Source: Actinomycetota bacterium (GTDB taxonomy: Bacteria > Actinomycetota > Humimicrobiia > Humimicrobiales > Humimicrobiaceae). From it: a stretch of DNA of 6,967 nt. Positions 1 through 6,967 of the stretch are shown here, one piece after another. The stretch is from positions 1 to 6,967 of the forward strand of contig JAHILC010000078.1 in NCBI GenBank assembly GCA_018897225.1, in the 5' to 3' direction. The position numbers were made by a program, and so were the translations under genes. Within the stretch, counting starts at the first letter, position 1, and every line of letters begins with the position of its first letter. The notes beneath the pieces were generated by a model. It was not told the origin of the DNA and did not search any database. It worked only from the letters and a program-made list of their open reading frames with translations.

Positions 1-1
1 A

Positions 2-382
2 AAAAAGAAAAAAATTCCCAGGACTATTCATTTTACTTCTTATGATAAATTTGATGTTTTAAAAAACCGATCTGAATATAAGACCAAATCCAGGGCCGCA
101 GAAGAACTTGGTTCCGTAATAAATAAGATTGTTTCAGATTCAGATATCGGCAGAAAAATTAAGAAATTCAATATATTCAACCACTGGTCTGATATTGTAG
201 GCAGTGATATAGGCAATAAAACAAAACCTGAAAAGCTGCTGCGACAAACTTTATACATTTCAGTGACAAGCTCAACCTGGGCAAATGAATTAAGCCTCAT
301 GTCGGGACAACTTATAAAGAAAATAAATGATTTTGTTGGCGAGGCTGTAGTAAAAGAGTTAAGATTTAAAACTGCACGATAA
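2..382 (+). CDS. dciA: DciA-type helicase-loading protein (DUF721), 5'-truncated
   Basis: The reading frame is open from the window edge to a TAA stop, giving 126 residues with no usable start codon near the edge, so the start lies upstream. The C-terminal part carries the DUF721/DciA pattern: a lysine/arginine-rich stretch, then W-S-D-I-V-G, a T-K-P-E-K-L segment, a strand (LYISV), then S-S-T-W-A-N-E-L and a final helix and strand ending in ELRF. In the family this KH-like domain binds DNA and helps load the replicative helicase DnaB in bacteria lacking DnaC/DnaI loaders (family knowledge). Its position directly before gyrB matches the actinobacterial dnaA-dnaN-recF-dciA-gyrB order. It ends 277 bp before gyrB, so it probably belongs to the upstream dnaN/recF transcript. 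The family assignment is fairly sure; the biochemical role is inferred from the family. Confidence 0.85.
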   Translation, partial: KKKKIPRTIHFTSYDKFDVLKNRSEYKTKSRAAEELGSVINKIVSDSDIGRKIKKFNIFNHWSDIVGSDIGNKTKPEKLLRQTLYISVTSSTWANELSLMSGQLIKKINDFVGEAVVKELRFKTAR

Positions 383-433
383 ATTCTAAAAGTTTTCCCA
401 TTTTTGTGCTTATTTATTTTATAAATTTTATTC

Positions 434-487
434 AAAATTTAACCCAAAATTTAAACGAAGTATGATATAATATTATAAAAATTTAAC
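434..487. repeat. Three AAAATTTAA direct repeats around the gyrB -10 box
   Basis: AAAATTTAAC (434-443), AAAATTTAAA (446-455) and AAAATTTAAC (478-487) lie in the same orientation. Starts are 12 and 32 bp apart, roughly one and three helical turns. The third copy sits at the expected transcription start. AAAATTT tracts in phase are known to bend DNA. They could be a curved upstream element, a regulator's binding sites, or chance in an AT-rich gap. Confidence 0.4.
463..471 (+). promoter_or_regulatory. Candidate gyrB-gyrA promoter (extended -10)
   Basis: A perfect TATAAT hexamer (466-471) is preceded by TGA (463-465), the extended -10 pattern TGN. No good -35 lies at 16-18 bp; the closest, TTTAAC at 438-443, is 22 bp away. 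Transcription would start near 478, giving a leader of about 180 nt for gyrB. Confidence 0.5.
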
Positions 488-527
488 TTATTTTCTAAGA
501 GTGGCAAGATTCAGTTTTTACAAAAAA

Positions 528-584
528 AATAAAGGGTGATAAGTAATTTATTAGTCAGTTTTTGCTTACTTGTTGCTCTTTATT
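528..584 (+). promoter_or_regulatory. 19-bp stem-loop in the gyrB leader RNA
   Basis: Bases 528-546 pair with 566-584 without a bulge or mismatch: 15 Watson-Crick pairs and four G-U wobbles (535-577, 537-575, 538-574, 540-572), around a 19-nt loop. The wobbles pair only in RNA read from the + strand, the direction of gyrB. No T-run follows, so it does not look like an intrinsic terminator. A competing hairpin, 537-542 with 551-557 and one bulged base, would disrupt it. Its role is unknown; leader-RNA control or stability is an inference. Confidence 0.5.
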
Positions 585-647
585 CATGTAACGGAGAGTT
601 TTAATTTACTTGAGTTTAATTGATATTTAATTAAAGTAGTTTTATAT

Positions 648-652
648 GAGGT
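648..652 (+). promoter_or_regulatory. Ribosome binding site fixing a TTG start for gyrB
   Basis: GAGGT lies 7 nt before TTG at 660. An in-frame TAA at 654-656 blocks any longer start. The next in-frame ATG is the Met of the conserved R-P-G-M-Y-I-G motif, too far inside the protein. TTG is therefore the only sensible start. Confidence 0.8.
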
Positions 653-656
653 ATAA

Positions 657-2573
<1,917 letters not shown>

Positions 2574-2605
2574 CTTTATTGATATTTAGTTTTTAAGGAA
2601 TTTAA

Positions 2606-5041
2606 ATGGTTTTTGAACTAAGAGGAAAAGTAAAAAATGTAGAAATTGAATCTGAAATGCAGGAGTCCTATCTCAGCTATGCTATGAGCGTAATAGTAGG
2701 TCGTGCTCTTCCGGATGTAAGAGATGGTTTGAAGCCTGTTCACCGAAGAATTCTGTATGCAATGTCTGATATGGGCATGAGACACAATACTGCTTATAAG
2801 AAGTGCGCAAGAATCGTAGGTGAAGTGCTTGGCAAGTATCACCCGCACGGAGATACTGCTGTATATGAATCTATGGTAAGAATGGCACAGGACTTTTCCC
2901 AGCGATATCCGCTTGTAGACGGCCATGGAAATTTTGGTTCAATAGATGGTGACAGCCCGGCTGCGATGCGATATACAGAGGCAAGGCTGTCAGAAATAGC
3001 AGAAGAACTCCTTGTTGATCTTGATAAGGAAACAGTACAATTTATAGATAATTTTGATAGCTCTCTAAAGGAACCTTCGATACTTCCTGCAAAGGTTCCA
3101 AATCTTCTTGTAAACGGTTCATCAGGAATTGCTGTTGGTATGGCAACAAATATTCCACCTCACAATCTTGGAGAAGTCATAGATGGAGTAATTTACTGCA
3201 TTGATAACCCTGATGCCACAATTAAAGACCTGATGAAAAGAATCAAGGGACCCGATTTTCCGACTGGCGGCATTATTATGGGTATTGAAGGCATAAGGGA
3301 AGCTTACCAAACGGGAAGAGGCAGAATTAAGCTAAGAGGCAGCGTTCATATAGAGCAACAGCAGGGTAAAGGAAAACCCCAGATAATAATCAGCGAGCTT
3401 CCGTACGAAGTTAAAAAAACCAATTTTATTGAGCAAATAGTGGAGCTGGTTAAAAATAAAAAGATTGAAGGAATAAGTGACCTGCGTGATGAGTCTGATA
3501 GAAGCGGTATGAGAGTAGTAATTGACCTGCGAAGAGATGTTATTCCAAATGTTATCATTAATACACTTTACAAACACACACAGTTTGAATCAACCTTTGG
3601 AATCATAATGCTCTCGCTTGTTGACGGAATTCCTAAAACTTTAAATCTTAAAGGGTTAATTGATGAATATCTAAAACACAGGCACATAATTGTAGTTAAC
3701 AGGTCAAAGTATGAGTTAAAAGTTGCACAGGACAGACTTCACATATTAAAGGGCTTACTGATAGCGCTTGACAACCTTGATGAAGTGATTAAGACAATCA
3801 GATCATCTAAAGATGTGCCCACAGCCAAAGAAAGGTTGATAAAAAAGTTCAAGCTGACAGATATTCAAGCACAGGCAATCCTGGATATGCGACTCCAAAG
3901 ATTGACAGGTCTTGAAAGGGATAAGGTAAAGCAAGAACATAAAGAGCTTGAAGAGAAAATTAAAAACTTGGAAAAAATCCTTGCAAGCGATACTTTGATA
4001 TATGCTGTCATAAGGGATGAACTTAAGGAAATAAAGAAAAAATACGCAGACGAAAGAAGAACTGAAATAACTGCAAGTTCTGCAGATCTCGATATTGAAG
4101 ATCTAATAGCTGATGAAGAAAATGTAATTTCTATTACCCATTCAGGCTATATTAAGAGATTACCGCTCACAACTTACAGGAAACAAAAAAGAGGCGGGAA
4201 AGGTGTAACAGGCTTAAATCTTAAAGAAGACGATTTTGTAGAGCATCTGTTCATTTCTTCAACACATCACTATGTTATGTTCTTTTCAAATTTGGGCAAG
4301 GTTTACAGGCTTAAAGTTCACGAGCTTCCTGAAGGGAGCAGAATTTCAAAAGGCAAGGCAATTGTCAACCTGCTTCCATTTAAATCAGGAGAGCGAGTAA
4401 CAGCGATAATTGCTACCAAGGAATATAAGGAAGATGAATATTTGATTATGGCGACAAAAAGGGGTAAGATTAAAAAAACTCCTATGACAGAATATGACAC
4501 ATCCAGAAAAGATGGAATTGCAGCGATTGGTTTGATGCAAGGAGATGAGCTTATAGGGGTTAAAAGATCAAATGGCAAAGATGAAATAGTCATGGTTTCC
4601 AAGAAAGGCAAGGCAATAAGGTTTGCGGAAAAAGACTGCAGGTCAATGGGCAGGCCCGCACAGGGGGTAAATGGTATGAGGCTTGCTAAAGGCGACCATG
4701 TTCTTAACATGATGGTTGCCCGTGAAAGTGATGGAGATTTATTTGTCATAACAGAAAATGGATATGCAAAAAGGACTGCGCTTTCTGAATACGGAAGGCA
4801 AAAAAGAGGAGGCCTGGGAGTAAAAACTATAAATATAACTGAGAAAAAAGGTGGAATTGCAGGTTCCGGGATATTAAAAGATGAGCATGATGTTGTAATT
4901 ATTACAATTAATGGGATACTTATAAGAATTCCTGCAAAATCAATAAGAAGGACGGGAAGAGCAACTCAGGGGGTAAGAGTCATGAATGTCTCAGAGGGTG
5001 ATTATGTAGCTTCTTATGCCATAGTTGCTTCAGAAAGTTAG
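2606..5041 (+). CDS. gyrA: DNA gyrase subunit A
   Basis: This is the DNA-cleaving and DNA-wrapping subunit of gyrase, with 811 residues. AAGGA (2595-2599) lies 6 nt before the ATG. The winged-helix domain holds the active-site Y123 in A-A-M-R-Y-T-E. The quinolone-determining region reads [11 protein letters not shown], with T84 and E88 at the places of E. coli S83 and D87. I175 in G-S-S-G-I-A-V-G-M matches the DNA-intercalating isoleucine (I174) of E. coli. [10 protein letters not shown] is at 213-222. A lysine/glutamate-rich coiled coil (about 430-485) leads to a six-bladed C-terminal pinwheel (about 500-811). Blade 1 carries the gyrase-defining GyrA-box Q-K-R-G-G-K-G (527-533), which shows this is not ParC. 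A related Q-K-R-G-G-L-G is at 732-738. There is no long acidic tail after the last blade. It probably shares the gyrB promoter. Confidence 0.98.
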   Translation: MVFELRGKVKNVEIESEMQESYLSYAMSVIVGRALPDVRDGLKPVHRRILYAMSDMGMRHNTAYKKCARIVGEVLGKYHPHGDTAVYESMVRMAQDFSQRYPLVDGHGNFGSIDGDSPAAMRYTEARLSEIAEELLVDLDKETVQFIDNFDSSLKEPSILPAKVPNLLVNGSSGIAVGMATNIPPHNLGEVIDGVIYCIDNPDATIKDLMKRIKGPDFPTGGIIMGIEGIREAYQTGRGRIKLRGSVHIEQQQGKGKPQIIISELPYEVKKTNFIEQIVELVKNKKIEGISDLRDESDRSGMRVVIDLRRDVIPNVIINTLYKHTQFESTFGIIMLSLVDGIPKTLNLKGLIDEYLKHRHIIVVNRSKYELKVAQDRLHILKGLLIALDNLDEVIKTIRSSKDVPTAKERLIKKFKLTDIQAQAILDMRLQRLTGLERDKVKQEHKELEEKIKNLEKILASDTLIYAVIRDELKEIKKKYADERRTEITASSADLDIEDLIADEENVISITHSGYIKRLPLTTYRKQKRGGKGVTGLNLKEDDFVEHLFISSTHHYVMFFSNLGKVYRLKVHELPEGSRISKGKAIVNLLPFKSGERVTAIIATKEYKEDEYLIMATKRGKIKKTPMTEYDTSRKDGIAAIGLMQGDELIGVKRSNGKDEIVMVSKKGKAIRFAEKDCRSMGRPAQGVNGMRLAKGDHVLNMMVARESDGDLFVITENGYAKRTALSEYGRQKRGGLGVKTINITEKKGGIAGSGILKDEHDVVIITINGILIRIPAKSIRRTGRATQGVRVMNVSEGDYVASYAIVASES

Positions 5042-5064
5042 ACAAATTTAATAGATTATTATAG

Positions 5065-5101
5065 TCAATTTATTTTTAAAGGTTTTAATATTGATTTTTT
5101 T
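5065..5101 (+). terminator. Weak candidate terminator after gyrA
   Basis: TCAAT (5065-5069) pairs with ATTGA (5090-5094), directly followed by seven T (5095-5101). Inside, TTAAA and TTTAA (5076-5080 with 5084-5088) can pair around a 3-nt loop. The T-run is good, but the stem is short, AT-rich and interrupted. Confidence 0.25.
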
Positions 5102-5117
5102 AATTATTTAATATAAT
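5091..5117 (+). promoter_or_regulatory. Candidate promoter for the DUF4870-like gene
   Basis: TTGATT (5091-5096) and a perfect TATAAT (5112-5117) are separated by 15 bp, shorter than the ideal 17. Transcription would start near 5124, giving a leader of about 107 nt. The -35 overlaps the T-run of the possible gyrA terminator. Chance matches are common in such AT-rich sequence. Confidence 0.35.
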
Positions 5118-5230
5118 GTTTTGTGACTTTTACAAATGTTTTTCGTCAAGACATGTAAGAATCTAAAAGAAATGTTTATTAGAAGAAAAATTATAAATTA
5201 TAAAAAATAATAAAAAGACAGGGGGATTTT

Positions 5231-5617
5231 ATGGCAGATGTAATTAATGTAGACGAAGATGCGAACAAGAAGAGTTCGACAGGAATGGACCCAAAGATAG
5301 CTGTTCTTCTATCTTATCTATTCAGCTGGCTTGGCGGGTTAATTTTCTTCCTGATGGAAAAAGAAAATAAATTCGTAAAATGGAATGCTCTGCAAGCTTT
5401 AATTCTGGGTATCATCCAAGTAGCATGCATAGTGGTAGTTTCAATTATTTTAGGGCTAATTCCATATATTGGATGGTTTTTCTTTTCATGGCTTGGTTAT
5501 GTTCTAGCAGGAGTTGCCTGGATATTAGCCATTATTGCGATTATTAAGGGTTTTTCAGGCAAATCATTCAGGATACCTGGAGTTTGCAAGCTGGCAGACA
5601 AGTATTTCAAGATGTAA
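5231..5617 (+). CDS. DUF4870/Tic20-like three-helix membrane protein
   Basis: This is a 128-residue protein whose function is not established in the family. A purine-rich ribosome binding site (AGGGGGA, 5220-5226) precedes the ATG by 4 nt. A short charged N-terminus (1-20) is followed by three predicted membrane helices at about 23-42, 54-77 and 81-107. Between helices 1 and 2 lies E-K-E-N-K-F-V-K-W-N-A-L-Q-A-L (43-57). This matches the family signature F-V-R-F-H-A-x-Q-S, but with Asn (52) where His is usual. The tail has G-K-S-F-R-I-P-G-V (110-118) followed by L-A-D, equivalent to the family's 'fklP..g.lAe' ending. There is no signal peptide or enzymatic motif. It stands alone, with 189 bp before it and 150 bp after it, between gyrA and a DUF3566-like gene. 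The family call is good from the signature; a transport role as in Tic20 would be speculation. Confidence 0.8.
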   Translation: MADVINVDEDANKKSSTGMDPKIAVLLSYLFSWLGGLIFFLMEKENKFVKWNALQALILGIIQVACIVVVSIILGLIPYIGWFFFSWLGYVLAGVAWILAIIAIIKGFSGKSFRIPGVCKLADKYFKM

Positions 5618-5676
5618 TTTTAAAAAACCATTTAGCCAAGTAATTGCATTAAGAAATAAAGCGCTTTTAATATTAG

Positions 5677-5744
5677 CCATTATTAGTTTGTAAAAAGTGA
5701 TTTCAATGATTTAAGTTGATCTAATTTTTACAAACTAATAATGG
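5677..5744. repeat. Perfect 20-bp inverted repeat with 28-bp spacer
   Basis: The left arm 5677-5696 (CCATTATTAGTTTGTAAAAA) is the exact reverse complement of the right arm 5725-5744. The 28-base spacer can form a smaller hairpin: TCAA 5703-5706 with TTGA 5716-5719, extended by GA 5699-5700 with TC 5720-5721. The right arm ends 23 bp before the ATG of the next gene and is followed by the 12-bp palindrome TTAAAATTTTAA (5747-5758), not by a T-run. A poor promoter match (TTGCAT 5644-5649, TTTAAT 5666-5671) would start RNA near 5678, at the base of the stem. It may be a leader-RNA hairpin, a protein-binding palindrome or a small mobile palindromic element. Confidence 0.8.
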
Positions 5745-5767
5745 AATTAAAATTTTAAGGGGAGAAA

Positions 5768-6214
5768 ATGAAAGTTGAAAGAAAGGTACTTAAAAGTATA
5801 AGTGAGCTATCAATGTTCAAATACGTTTTGGTATCTTACCTGATTTTTTTTATACTTTTTGTAATTATATTTGCTGTTGCTGCATTATTAGGCTGGGCAA
5901 TGCTGGCAACTTCCGGGTTAACAGTTCAGGATCTTATAGGCAGCTTCTTTCCAGGAATTAATTTAGCAGGAATGATAGGCGGACTAGGCGGAGGGGTGCT
6001 TGGAACAGTATTGTTTATAATTATCGGCCTGGTAGCATCTGTATTTGCTGCTGCAATGGCTGCTTTTGTAACCTGGATCTTAAATGTTGTACTTAAAATT
6101 GTTGGCGGTATTGAGTTAAGATTTGTTCCCAGCAAGAATATAAATACAGATAAAAGTCCCTTAGAGGAGAAATACGAACAAAATATATTTGAATCAAAGC
6201 CCAATAATCGCTAA
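5768..6214 (+). CDS. DUF3566-like membrane protein
   Basis: This 148-residue protein has a strong ribosome binding site, AAGGGGAG (5757-5764), just before the ATG. The N-terminus (S-I-S-E-L-S-M-F-K-Y-V) resembles the DUF3566 start, where a basic segment with S-x-x-K leads into the first helix. Predicted membrane helices are at about 19-46 and 79-103, joined by a loop with a glycine-rich stretch G-G-L-G-G-G-V-L-G (71-79). The second helix runs into L-N-V-V-L-K-I-V-G-G-I-E-L-R-F (105-119), matching the family hallmark of an Asn followed by G-G-x-E-x. A charged tail of about 28 residues follows, probably cytoplasmic. In actinobacteria the homologue (Rv0007 in M. tuberculosis) follows gyrA and precedes ileT-alaT, as here, which supports the call. 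The molecular function is unknown. The mycobacterial protein has a long extra N-terminal region that is absent here. Confidence 0.75.
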   Translation: MKVERKVLKSISELSMFKYVLVSYLIFFILFVIIFAVAALLGWAMLATSGLTVQDLIGSFFPGINLAGMIGGLGGGVLGTVLFIIIGLVASVFAAAMAAFVTWILNVVLKIVGGIELRFVPSKNINTDKSPLEEKYEQNIFESKPNNR

Positions 6215-6238
6215 ATGCATAAGTATTTATGGATGGGT

Positions 6239-6293
6239 ATTGAAAGTTGGGTTTAATATACTAATTAATTTGAAGGGCAACTTTTCAATTTTT
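6239..6293 (+). terminator. Candidate intrinsic terminator of the DUF3566-like gene
   Basis: ATTGAAAGTTG (6239-6249) pairs over 11 bp with 6278-6289, with one bulged T (6282). A T-run (6289-6293) follows at once. The 28-nt loop can fold further: TTAAT 6253-6257 with ATTAA 6264-6268. It starts 25 bp after the stop codon. The large loop and AT-rich stem lower confidence. Confidence 0.5.
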
Positions 6294-6296
6294 AAA

Positions 6297-6364
6297 GAAT
6301 AGAACAGGGCTATGGATACAGTGGTAGTGAACGCTATCAGTTTCTTTATAGCCCTGTTCTATTT
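6297..6364. terminator. Long stem-loop, possibly a two-way terminator
   Basis: Bases 6298-6313 pair perfectly with 6348-6363 (16 bp, including G-GGC/GCC-C core AACAGGGCTAT). The stem extends inward by G-U, G-U and A-U pairs (6314-6316 with 6345-6347). The 28-nt loop (6317-6344) folds into a 6-bp hairpin, 6322-6327 with 6334-6339. The + side is followed only by TTTAT and the - side by TTCTTTAAAAATT, so a terminator role is plausible in either direction but not clear. It sits between the preceding terminator candidate and the tRNA promoter and could separate the two transcripts. Confidence 0.55.
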
Positions 6365-6401
6365 ATCTCACTTAATGGAAAAATAGTTGGTGGCGCAGGT
6401 T

Positions 6402-6423
6402 CTTATTTATCTTGACAAATAAG
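6402..6423. promoter_or_regulatory. Inverted repeat overlapping the tRNA promoter -35
   Basis: CTTATTT (6402-6408) and AAATAAG (6417-6423) are exact 7-bp inverted repeats with an 8-bp spacer. TTGACA (6412-6417) lies inside. This geometry would suit a dimeric regulator, but AT-rich chance is possible. Confidence 0.3.
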
Positions 6424-6440
6424 CATAGAATTGTTATTTT
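6412..6440 (+). promoter_or_regulatory. Promoter of the tRNA-Ile/tRNA-Ala unit
   Basis: A perfect TTGACA (6412-6417), an exact 17-bp spacer and TATTTT (6435-6440, 4 of 6), preceded by TGT (6432-6434, extended -10). Transcription would start near 6447, about 20 nt before tRNA-Ile. It is the best promoter match in the window and correctly placed for a stable-RNA unit. Confidence 0.75.
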
Positions 6441-6465
6441 GACTTAGCTAAAAAATTGTTCTCCA

Positions 6466-6542
6466 GGGCATATAGCTCAGTTGGTTAGAGCGCGTCTCTG
6501 ATAAGGACGAGGTCTCTGGTTCGAATCCAGATATGCCCACCA
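6466..6542 (+). tRNA. ileT: tRNA-Ile (anticodon GAT)
   Basis: A full 77-nt cloverleaf can be drawn. The acceptor stem is GGGCATA (6466-6472) with TATGCCC (6532-6538). The D-arm is GCTC/GAGC. The anticodon stem CGTCT/GGACG has one G-U pair and encloses CT-GAT-AA, with the anticodon GAT at 6500-6502. The T-arm is TCTGG/CCAGA with loop TTCGAAT, the discriminator is A6539, and CCA is encoded (6540-6542). It reads AUC and AUU codons. It is co-transcribed with the tRNA-Ala 37 nt downstream. This pair is usually found inside rRNA operons; here no rRNA is in the window, and the gyrA-linked location is the actinobacterial one. Confidence 0.98.
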
Positions 6543-6579
6543 GAGCGCGTGTTTTCTTGAATTTTTTTATGTTTTATGT

Positions 6580-6655
6580 GGGGGTGTAGCTCAGCTGGGA
6601 GAGCGCCTGCCTTGCAAGCAGGAGGCCAGCGGTTCGATCCCGCTCATCTCCACCA
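6580..6655 (+). tRNA. alaT: tRNA-Ala (anticodon TGC)
   Basis: A full 76-nt cloverleaf. The acceptor stem is GGGGGTG (6580-6586) with CATCTCC (6645-6651). It includes the G3-U70 wobble that alanyl-tRNA synthetase recognises, plus a second wobble at G5-U68. The D-arm is GCTC/GAGC. The anticodon stem CCTGC/GCAGG has the anticodon TGC at 6613-6615. The T-arm is AGCGG/CCGCT, the discriminator is A6652, and CCA is encoded (6653-6655). The 37-nt spacer from tRNA-Ile includes a run of seven T (6562-6568) without a stem before it, so read-through is expected. Confidence 0.98.
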
Positions 6656-6794
6656 AAATATTCCTTCATAATCTATTCATTATCAATTCATCCTGAAATT
6701 TGTTTATGTAATTCTTATATTACCCTTTTATCTTAAAAATAACCTGTAAAGATTTTTTATATTGACATCCAGTTCATCAATGCAAGTAAGGAGT

Positions 6795-6887
6795 ATGAAC
6801 AATGAGTTGCTTGAGATTGATAAAGAACTGCTGGAAACACAAGATAAGCTCACAAATTATCTTAAAGAGCTTGGAGAAATTAAATAA
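6795..6887 (+). CDS. Possible 30-residue coiled-coil micro-protein
   Basis: An ATG-started frame of 30 codons ending in TAA, not recognised as any family. Its residues follow a clean heptad pattern: L5, I8, L12, T15, L19, Y22, L26 and I29 occupy the 3-4 spaced core positions, with Glu and Lys between them, so it should form an amphipathic helix or coiled coil. The start is uncertain. AAGGAG (6788-6793) is only 1 nt before this ATG, too close. An in-frame ATG at 6780 would place that site inside the gene, and TTG at 6807 would be 13 nt after it. AAGGAG is ideally spaced (8 nt) for an out-of-frame ATG at 6802 whose 35-residue product has no visible pattern. A real small protein or a remnant of a larger gene are both possible. 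Confidence 0.35.
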   Translation: MNNELLEIDKELLETQDKLTNYLKELGEIK

Positions 6888-6941
6888 TGCTTCAAATACA
6901 AATACTTAATAGGGGTTGTCATTTTATACAAGGAATTAAAT

Positions 6942-6967
6942 ATGGATAAATGTCCTACAAAAAAGTG
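6942..6967 (+). CDS. Start of an unidentified gene, cut by the window end
   Basis: An ATG with AGGA (6931-6934) 7 nt upstream opens a frame reading M-D-K-C-P-T-K-K before the window ends. Start context and spacing are good, but eight codons are too few to recognise a family or to exclude an immediate stop; the last two bases are TG. Confidence 0.3.

Noticed and set aside
374..409. GCAC...GTGC stem after dciA as a terminator
   Set aside because: Only 4 bp of stem around a 28-nt loop, and it overlaps the stop codon region; too weak.
40..435. 131-codon frame on the - strand
   Set aside because: It lies opposite the dciA end, which has clear family motifs. It has no ribosome binding site or recognisable domain.
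593..630. Leader peptide: GGAGAG followed by TTG (610) and seven codons to TAA
   Set aside because: Spacing of 11 nt, a weak start and no informative codons; not distinguishable from chance.
5658..5667. AAAGCGCTTT palindrome
   Set aside because: It has no loop and no T-run; a 10-bp palindrome alone is weak evidence for a site.
5926..6204. 92-codon - strand frame opposite the DUF3566-like gene
   Set aside because: Its low-complexity Pro/Ile-rich translation is a mirror of the membrane-helix codons on the + strand.
6656..6779. Terminator after tRNA-Ala
   Set aside because: Only weak AT pairings such as ATAAT/ATTAT; no stem followed by a T-run could be drawn.
6802..6909. 35-codon frame with ideal ribosome binding site spacing
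   Set aside because: The translation shows no structure or pattern, whereas the overlapping frame at 6795 does. Kept only as an ambiguity there.

Overview
This window is an AT-rich bacterial chromosome segment. It runs from the end of a replication gene, through both DNA gyrase subunits, to two small membrane-protein genes and an isoleucine/alanine tRNA pair. All recognisable genes lie on the + strand: 3' end of dciA (DUF721), gyrB, gyrA, a DUF4870/Tic20-like three-helix membrane protein, a DUF3566-like two-helix membrane protein, tRNA-Ile(GAT), tRNA-Ala(TGC), then a possible 30-codon ORF and the first codons of a further ORF.

The order dciA-gyrB-gyrA-DUF3566-tRNA-Ile-tRNA-Ala is the arrangement known next to oriC in Actinomycetota (in Mycobacterium tuberculosis: dnaA-dnaN-recF-Rv0004-gyrB-gyrA-Rv0007-ileT-alaT). 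The base composition is far too AT-rich for a typical member of that phylum. The best inference is an AT-rich, probably deep-branching or uncultured actinobacterial lineage. No species can be named from the sequence, and a related phylum sharing the order is not excluded. The origin, dnaA, dnaN and recF would be expected just before base 1.

Region by region: 2-382, dciA end. 383-659, gyrB leader with a TATAAT box, three AAAATTTAA repeats and a 19-bp stem-loop. 660-5041, gyrB and gyrA, 32 bp apart and probably one operon. 5042-5230, AT-rich gap with a candidate promoter. 5231-5617, DUF4870-like gene. 5618-5767, gap holding a perfect 20-bp inverted repeat. 5768-6214, DUF3566-like gene. 6239-6364, two back-to-back stem-loops. 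6412-6440, a strong tRNA promoter. 6466-6655, the two tRNAs, both with encoded CCA. 6656-6779, no gene or clear structure seen. 6780-6967, small and partial ORFs.

Functionally, DciA loads the replicative helicase, and GyrA2GyrB2 removes the positive supercoils ahead of the fork. The tRNAs serve translation. The two membrane proteins have no established function. The most unusual content is between the genes: a set of long, clean stem-loops that the coding genes do not explain.
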